This document shows positions 34,545-39,738 of a DNA stretch of 39,738 nucleotides, piece after piece. Each line of letters starts with the position of its first letter. Position 1 is the stretch's first letter. The DNA is from Nitrospirales bacterium (GTDB lineage: Bacteria > Nitrospirota > Nitrospiria > Nitrospirales > UBA8639): NCBI GenBank assembly GCA_029261235.1, contig JAJDBS010000225.1, forward strand, positions 1-39,738, written 5' to 3'. The position numbers were made by a program, and so were the translations under genes. The notes beneath the pieces are model-generated. The model worked only from the letters and a program-made list of their open reading frames with translations. It did no database searches and was not told the DNA's origin.

Positions 34545-34986
34545 CATTATTTCGGCAACATGAGGGACCTTGGACTTAGATTGTCAAAGCCCCTATCTTA
34601 TTGAGTTATGATATGGCAAAGCGATTACGTCAATTGTTCTAATTACTCTGATTAGTTCAAAAGCATAAGTAGCCGTGGCTAACAGAAAGGGAGGGGCGAA
34701 TGAGCACTATCTTCTTGGGTTCTATTTTTACTCATGCCCTTTACGTAACAGAATATTTATTGTGAAATCTCAAGACGTGCCGGTGGTGGCCGGTTTGAAC
34801 AGATTATTCAAGGAGGCAATGAATGGCAGTGGGCTGGATCTTTCGTTATATCTCGTTCCATGTTTTTCTAGTATGGTGCTTTATAGGGAAGTTAATAAAG
34901 ACCCCCGCTGCAAGCAACAGGGTATTAGAAGAGTGCCAATTGGTGATTTGCGTATGACTTCTGGTACGCGGACCTTAACATTATGA
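34545..34986 (+). pseudogene. Decayed second copy of the FemAB-like gene (C-terminal half)
   Basis: Several blocks match the intact FemAB-like gene at 5419-6450 in order but in shifted frames. NMRDLG is readable near 34565-34580. RIFIVKSQDVPVVAGL matches RIFVVKLQETPVAAGL, and WAGS (near 34834) matches WAGSLVEYRS. The DNA is also similar, for example around ccggtgg and gtgggc-gg-tctttcgtt. Frame changes and stops show it is broken. An open frame of 103 codons (34675-34986) spans part of it but is only a fragment. It lies about 100 bp upstream of the NRPS on the same strand. Confidence 0.78.
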
Positions 34987-35090
34987 CTCTTATGAATGAA
35001 CTCGATCACGCAAATAATTCGCGCCGCACGCAGCGGAGAATATACCGGCAAGGGATTTAATAATTACAGGGAAGAAAGTATACAGAAATT

Positions 35091-38000
35091 ATGGCTGATC
35101 ATAAATCATTCAGTTGCATTATTTTTGGAGAAGGTGTGCTTCCTATACAGTGCGCAGAAATCTTATTGGAAAGAAGACATACAATTTGTGCCATTATTTC
35201 TGCGGATCCCTCGTTACATACGTGGGGTGATGACCGAAATATCCCATATATGATCCCGAGAACGGGTCCTTTGGAGAATAAAACAACAGTTTCACGACAT
35301 GAAACGTATTCTCAAGCACGAAACGATCTAGCCAATTTCGTACAGAATTTCTCCTTCGATTACCTCTTTTGTATCATTAATTATTACACCCTCCCGGAAG
35401 CGTTATTTCATGTTCCCAAGAAAATGGTCATTAACTATCATGATGCTCTTTTACCAACATATGGCGGTTTTTATGTAACGTCGTGGGCAATTATGAATGG
35501 GGAGAAATCACACGGAGTGGATTGGCATGCAATGAATGATGTCATTGACGGTGGAGATATACTTGTCCAATCCCCACTCGAAATTAGACAAGATGAGACA
35601 GCATACTCCCTAAATGCCAAGAGTTTCGATGCTGCTATCCAGTCCTTCAAAGATCTTACAGACGACCTTGCTTTCGGACGAGTAAAGAAGAAAAAACAAA
35701 ACCCTGAAGAACGAACGTTCTATCCCTTATACCAAAGACCAAATGCAGGGGGCATTATTTCTTGGAAGCATAAGGCAGAAGAAATTGATCGTTTGGTACG
35801 TGCATTGAATTTTGGTCATTACTCGAATCCGCTTGGGTTGCCATTGTGTAAAGTTGGGAACGAATTCGTCATCCTAAATAAACTAGAAAGAGTTCAAGCT
35901 ATATCGAATAAGGATTCAGGAACCATAATCAAGATAGCCTCGGACTTCATTGAAGTTGCTGCTGAGGATTTTCCGGTAAAAATCCAACAGATTTCCGACA
36001 TTTTTGGCCAACCGTTGAAAATCCAGGAATTCGTTGAAACGTTCGGACTTTGTGAGGGAGATCGATTCCCGGAAGTCGAGACGGGTATCCTAGATCGCAT
36101 TTTCAAGCGAGTCTCTGCATGTGCCAAAGATGAGTATTATTGGGTAACGCGATTGCAGACAATCCAACCGATTTTCGTTCCCTTTGCTGAATCGAAAAAC
36201 GGAAACTCGGAGCATCCGAAGCAAGAATGCTGGACATTTGCTCTTCCTGAAAAAGTTATGACAAATCTGGATGGAGTAATTGACCCATCCAATAGGCTGT
36301 CTTTTTTCCTCTCTTCCTTCGGAGTGTACCTATCCCGAATAACCGGACTTACTTGCTTTGACCTTGGATTTAACAATAAGGATGGATTAGCAGAGCTCAT
36401 TGAATTAGACAACTATTTCGAAACAGTTGTCCCTTTAAAATTCGAACTGGATTCCAACCCATCTTTCACCGATCTCGTTGCAGATATACGAGATCAAATA
36501 CAATTTCTAAGGGGGAAGTTGACCTATGCGAAGCATATTTTCCCGCGATTCGAAAAATTACGTTCGTTGGGAGGCAAGAATCTATACCCTGTAGTGATTG
36601 AAATGGTGGAAGGTCTTGATGGTGATACAGCCTTATCTTCTCGTGCTCCGCTGGTACTTGTTGTTCCCAGTAAATTAGGAGAACTCCAATGGAGATATGA
36701 CCCTCAGGTCGTTCAAAATGAAAAAATCATTGAGTTGACGAGCCAATTTACAAATTTCCTCTCAGGAATTCTCGGTGATCGAGATCAACCCGTTTCAGAA
36801 ATTCCTATTTTAGATGCAAAATCACTCAATAAAATATTAGTAGAATTTAACACAACAAAACAAGATTTCCCCAAGGCTGAAAGTCTTCAGCAACTATTCG
36901 AAAGTCAAGTGGAGCGTACGCCCGAAAATATCGCACTGGTCTACGAGAAGAAGCAGTTGACCTATCATGAACTAAATCAACGCTCTAATCGCTTAGCGAA
37001 CTTCCTTCGCCGTTTAGATTTGGGGCCAGAACCCCTCGTGGGTGTATATCTGGAGCGCTCGCTGGAAATGAGCGTGGCGCTTCTTGGAGTATTGAAGGCT
37101 GGTGCGGCGTATGTCCCACTTGATCCGGGGTATCCCAAAGAGAGATTGAAATTCATGATTGAAGATGCCCGACTTCCAGTGCTACTGACCCAAAAAGATT
37201 TGGTCGACAGTATCCCAAAAAATCATGCTTGCCAAATTGTTGATCTTGATTCTGACTGGGAGAGGATAGAAAAAGAGGCGTCCCAAAACCTAGCTTACAA
37301 CGGAACTTTACAAACTACGGCATACATGATTTATACCTCAGGGTCTTCTGGAAAACCAAAAGGAGTATTAGTACCTCATTCTGCAATTTGCAATCACATG
37401 CTTTGGATGAACACCAGATTTTCTATTGGCGATGCAGATATTGTTTTTCAAAAAACGCCTTTCAGCTTTGATGCTTCCGTTTGGGAATTTTATGCTCCAA
37501 TATTGACAGGTGCTCAGCTCATTATGGCACGTCCTGGTGGCCACCAGGATAGTGCTTATTTAGCAAAAACCATCGCAGAAAAGAACATAACTATTCTTCA
37601 AGTTGTACCGTCTATGCTTCAACTCCTTGTAGAAAATCCACATTTTAGTGACTGTAAAAGCCTTCGCATTGTTTTTTGTGGGGGGGAGCCTTTATCTATT
37701 GACCTATGCACACGTTTCTTCTCCGCTCTTCCCGAGACAGATTTGTGCAATCTTTATGGGCCTACTGAGGCCTGTATAGACGCCACTTATTGGCTTTGTC
37801 CTCGCGATATCAAGGAAATTTTCATAGGACAACCTGTTTCAAATGCGCAAATTTATATATTGGATGCTCACCTTAACCCCGTGCCGGTAAGCGTACCAGG
37901 AGAAATTCATATTGCTGGTGGTGGTTTGGCAAAAGGCTATTTAAACCGCAAGGATTTGACAGACCAAAAGTTTATCGATAATCCATTTAACGAAAAACAA

Positions 38001-39476
38001 GGAACTAAGCTTTATAAGACTGGGGATTCTGGTTGCTGGAATAGTGAAGGGAAGATTAAGTTTTTAGGGCGCATTGATCACCAAATAAAGATTCGTGGCC
38101 TGCGCATCGAACTGGGAGAAATCGAATCGTGTCTGATTGAGCATGAAAGTGTCAAAGATTCCGTTGTGGTCCTGCGGGAAGATTCTCCTGGGGATAAACG
38201 CCTGATTGCCTACATTATTCCTGAAAAAGGAAGCAGTCCGAATATTACCGATCTCCGGAACTTTGTCATGAAAAGACTACCCGACTACATGTCTCCGTCT
38301 GGTCTAGTTCTTCTTGATGAATTACCTCTGTTGCCCAATGGGAAGGTCAATAGACAAGTATTACCGAAACCCGGTCAGACAAGGCCTGACATTCGAACAG
38401 AATATGTAGCTGCGAGAACCGAAACAGAAGCTGCGCTTGCCGGAATTTGGGAGGAGATTCTTGGAATATGTCCGGTCGGTATTAATGATAATTTTTTCGA
38501 TCTGGGTGGACACTCGTTGTTAGCGATGCGAATGCTGACCATGATTGAAAAACGCTTTAATCAAAAATTGCCGCCTCTTGCACCATTCCAATCTCCCACG
38601 GTGATTGAACTTTCACCACTTGTCAGCAGTAACGAAGAAGTTTCATTAACATCACAGATCGTTCAGATTCAGTCATCAGGCACCAAGCCCCCATTTTTCT
38701 TTACTGGACTCGGAGGGGGGCAATATCCTCGCAACTTGGCAAAATATCTAGGGGTGGACCAACCTTTTTATGCATTGTTGACTGAGGAGTTAGCAGGCAG
38801 AAAAGTGAACGAGGAAATTGTAAGAGACATGGCCGCACTCTATGTGAACCAGGTAACTTCTGTTCAACCAAATGGCCCATATTACATTGCTGCCTTTTGC
38901 GGTCAAGGCGTCGTTGCCTTTGAAATGGCGCATCAATTGTTGGATAGAGGGCAAGATGTTGCATTCCTAGCCATGGTGGAGGCCCCGGCACCGGGAAAGA
39001 AAAAAATGTGCGCTTACATGCAAGGTAAGATGTATTTTCATTCCAAGCGACTAGTCAAGCATTCGGCAAACCTAATGAAGTCATCAGGTAAAGAAAAGTG
39101 GGAGTATATTACTGAGATGGCTAGAAGCTTCCAGATGAGAACAAAAAAAAATATATCACGCCTATGTGAAAAACTTTATTATAAATGGAATCTTTCTTTA
39201 GGACGACCAATTCCTGAAGAGTTGAAGGAGTCGAGAGCCATGCGTTTAGAGTTCAAAAATGTATACACTCCAAAAATATATCCAGGAAAAATCACAGTTT
39301 TTATGGGAAATCAGGCCGACTACCAGTATGATAAAAGCATGGGATGGGGTAAACTTTCGAAGAAAGGCGCAGAAGTTCACGTAGTGTCAGGCCAGCATAC
39401 AGAAATGCTCAAGAATGAAAACGTGATTGAACTAGCAGGTAAATTGAAAGCATGCCTAGAAAGAATTCAGCCATGA
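35091..39476 (+). CDS. One-module NRPS: formyltransferase - partial C - A - PCP - TE
   Basis: A 1461-residue synthetase. The N-terminus is a formyltransferase-like domain with NYHDALLPTYGG near residue 115 (the Asn and His of the catalytic set) and the Asp in DGGDIL near 155, followed by a Formyl_trans_C-like part. About 370-590 resembles the C-terminal half of a condensation domain and lacks HHxxxDG. The adenylation domain has YTSGSSGKPKG near 748, FSFDASVWE, NLYGPTEA near 889, YKTGDSG, and LPNGKVNR. The PCP has GGHSLL with Ser near 1142. The thioesterase has AFCGQG near 1270, with Cys in the usual Ser position, and a catalytic His near 1435. F-domains formylate aminoacyl-PCP, as in linear gramicidin LgrA. 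The product is probably a formylated amino acid or a conjugate of it (inference). The ribosome site of ATG 35091 is weak. Confidence 0.9.
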   Translation: MADHKSFSCIIFGEGVLPIQCAEILLERRHTICAIISADPSLHTWGDDRNIPYMIPRTGPLENKTTVSRHETYSQARNDLANFVQNFSFDYLFCIINYYTLPEALFHVPKKMVINYHDALLPTYGGFYVTSWAIMNGEKSHGVDWHAMNDVIDGGDILVQSPLEIRQDETAYSLNAKSFDAAIQSFKDLTDDLAFGRVKKKKQNPEERTFYPLYQRPNAGGIISWKHKAEEIDRLVRALNFGHYSNPLGLPLCKVGNEFVILNKLERVQAISNKDSGTIIKIASDFIEVAAEDFPVKIQQISDIFGQPLKIQEFVETFGLCEGDRFPEVETGILDRIFKRVSACAKDEYYWVTRLQTIQPIFVPFAESKNGNSEHPKQECWTFALPEKVMTNLDGVIDPSNRLSFFLSSFGVYLSRITGLTCFDLGFNNKDGLAELIELDNYFETVVPLKFELDSNPSFTDLVADIRDQIQFLRGKLTYAKHIFPRFEKLRSLGGKNLYPVVIEMVEGLDGDTALSSRAPLVLVVPSKLGELQWRYDPQVVQNEKIIELTSQFTNFLSGILGDRDQPVSEIPILDAKSLNKILVEFNTTKQDFPKAESLQQLFESQVERTPENIALVYEKKQLTYHELNQRSNRLANFLRRLDLGPEPLVGVYLERSLEMSVALLGVLKAGAAYVPLDPGYPKERLKFMIEDARLPVLLTQKDLVDSIPKNHACQIVDLDSDWERIEKEASQNLAYNGTLQTTAYMIYTSGSSGKPKGVLVPHSAICNHMLWMNTRFSIGDADIVFQKTPFSFDASVWEFYAPILTGAQLIMARPGGHQDSAYLAKTIAEKNITILQVVPSMLQLLVENPHFSDCKSLRIVFCGGEPLSIDLCTRFFSALPETDLCNLYGPTEACIDATYWLCPRDIKEIFIGQPVSNAQIYILDAHLNPVPVSVPGEIHIAGGGLAKGYLNRKDLTDQKFIDNPFNEKQGTKLYKTGDSGCWNSEGKIKFLGRIDHQIKIRGLRIELGEIESCLIEHESVKDSVVVLREDSPGDKRLIAYIIPEKGSSPNITDLRNFVMKRLPDYMSPSGLVLLDELPLLPNGKVNRQVLPKPGQTRPDIRTEYVAARTETEAALAGIWEEILGICPVGINDNFFDLGGHSLLAMRMLTMIEKRFNQKLPPLAPFQSPTVIELSPLVSSNEEVSLTSQIVQIQSSGTKPPFFFTGLGGGQYPRNLAKYLGVDQPFYALLTEELAGRKVNEEIVRDMAALYVNQVTSVQPNGPYYIAAFCGQGVVAFEMAHQLLDRGQDVAFLAMVEAPAPGKKKMCAYMQGKMYFHSKRLVKHSANLMKSSGKEKWEYITEMARSFQMRTKKNISRLCEKLYYKWNLSLGRPIPEELKESRAMRLEFKNVYTPKIYPGKITVFMGNQADYQYDKSMGWGKLSKKGAEVHVVSGQHTEMLKNENVIELAGKLKACLERIQP

Positions 39477-39598
39477 TTTACGTGGTCGGAGGCGGATAGT
39501 TGGTTGTTTTAGAATTACCCTAAGCCTAAAATCCGTTCCGATAATCTTAGCGAGGAAAGCCTAGGGCACCCCCGCAATCAAGTCCGCTATACGTTTTG
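39477..39598. other. Short gap between the NRPS and an IS3 element
   Basis: About 120 bp with no clear T-tailed terminator or other gene. The NRPS transcript may end here or read into the insertion sequence. Confidence 0.4.
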
Positions 39599-39738
39599 TG
39601 ATCTTCCCCTGGAATATCGGACACCGAGTTAAGAATTATATAATAATTCAAAGTGAGGTGTTGAATGAAGCGAACACGCAGGCATCACAGTCGGGAATTT
39701 AAGCAAGAAGCGGTCGCGCTGGTGGTGGAACATGGCTA
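39599..39738 (+). mobile_element. 5' end of an IS3-family insertion sequence (cut by window edge)
   Basis: A terminal inverted repeat starts TGATCTTCCCCTGGAATA near 39599 and continues with TCGGACACC. The transposase OrfA begins at 39665 behind a GAGG ribosome site. The TG start and the CTTCCCC and CGGACA blocks fit IS3-family ends and partly match the repeat of the element at the left window edge. Confidence 0.75.
39665..39738 (+). CDS. IS3-family transposase OrfA, N-terminal fragment (cut by window edge)
   Basis: The first 24 codons read MKRTRRHHSREFKQEAVALV and end within VEHG at the window edge. KRTRRxHSxEFKxEAV is the start of the IS3-family OrfA helix-turn-helix region, which binds the element ends and is joined to OrfB by programmed frameshifting. 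GAGG lies about seven bases upstream of the ATG. Whether it is intact cannot be seen. Confidence 0.78.
   Translation, partial: MKRTRRHHSREFKQEAVALVVEHG

Overview
The window suggests a Gram-negative bacterium that uses the PEP-CTERM/exosortase surface system. It has a PEP-CTERM protein, an outer-membrane beta-barrel protein, a FemAB-type protein of the kind associated with PEP-CTERM loci, and several glycosyltransferases. Base composition is moderate and patchy: AT-rich spacers, an AT-rich carboxylase gene, and more GC-rich O-acylation genes. Nitrospirota or a related lineage would fit, but the sequence alone does not fix the taxon. No exosortase, tRNA, rRNA or CRISPR array was seen.

Layout. 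The left edge (1-141) is the 3' end of an IS3-family element. Next come an unexplained spacer, a PEP-CTERM protein on the minus strand with a sigma-54-type promoter, a higA relic, and then three plus-strand exopolysaccharide-type genes: beta-barrel protein (3933-5237), FemAB-like protein (5419-6450) and a tandem double GT2 glycosyltransferase (7497-9899). A 164-bp element occurs twice, with both copies exactly the same length and about 90 percent identical by eye. Each copy lies about 90-110 bp upstream of one of these genes. An AT-rich acyl-CoA carboxylase beta subunit (10635-12200) precedes a giant plus-strand polyketide synthase (12461-22276).

The synthase is the centrepiece. Its order is MaoC-type hot-dog, second hot-dog-like region, SDR, FkbH-like glyceryl loader, ACP, KS, malonyl-type AT, KR, ACP, ACP, GNAT-like domain. 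There is no thioesterase. After it come an APH-like kinase (22926-24008), a convergent MBOAT plus SGNH-like O-acylation pair (26828-24149, minus), an IS3 relic, and a minus-strand operon of methyltransferase, APH-like kinase, GT4 glycosyltransferase and a fused MDR plus Gfo/Idh/MocA oxidoreductase (33655-28274). At the right are a decayed second copy of the FemAB gene (34545-34986) and a one-module NRPS with order formyltransferase, partial condensation domain, A, PCP, TE (35091-39476). The window ends inside the start of another IS3-family element.

How it may fit together (inference): the synthase could build a short acyl chain from a three-carbon glycerate-derived starter and one malonate, and the C-terminal GNAT-like domain could pass it to an amine or hydroxyl. 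The glycosyltransferases, bi-domain oxidoreductase, methyltransferase, kinases and MBOAT pair could build or decorate a glycan or glycolipid. The NRPS would release a formylated amino-acid unit. The product could therefore be an acylated, phosphorylated or aminoacylated surface glycan, or a small hybrid metabolite made next to an exopolysaccharide locus. IS3 elements at both edges and relics inside indicate repeated rearrangement.
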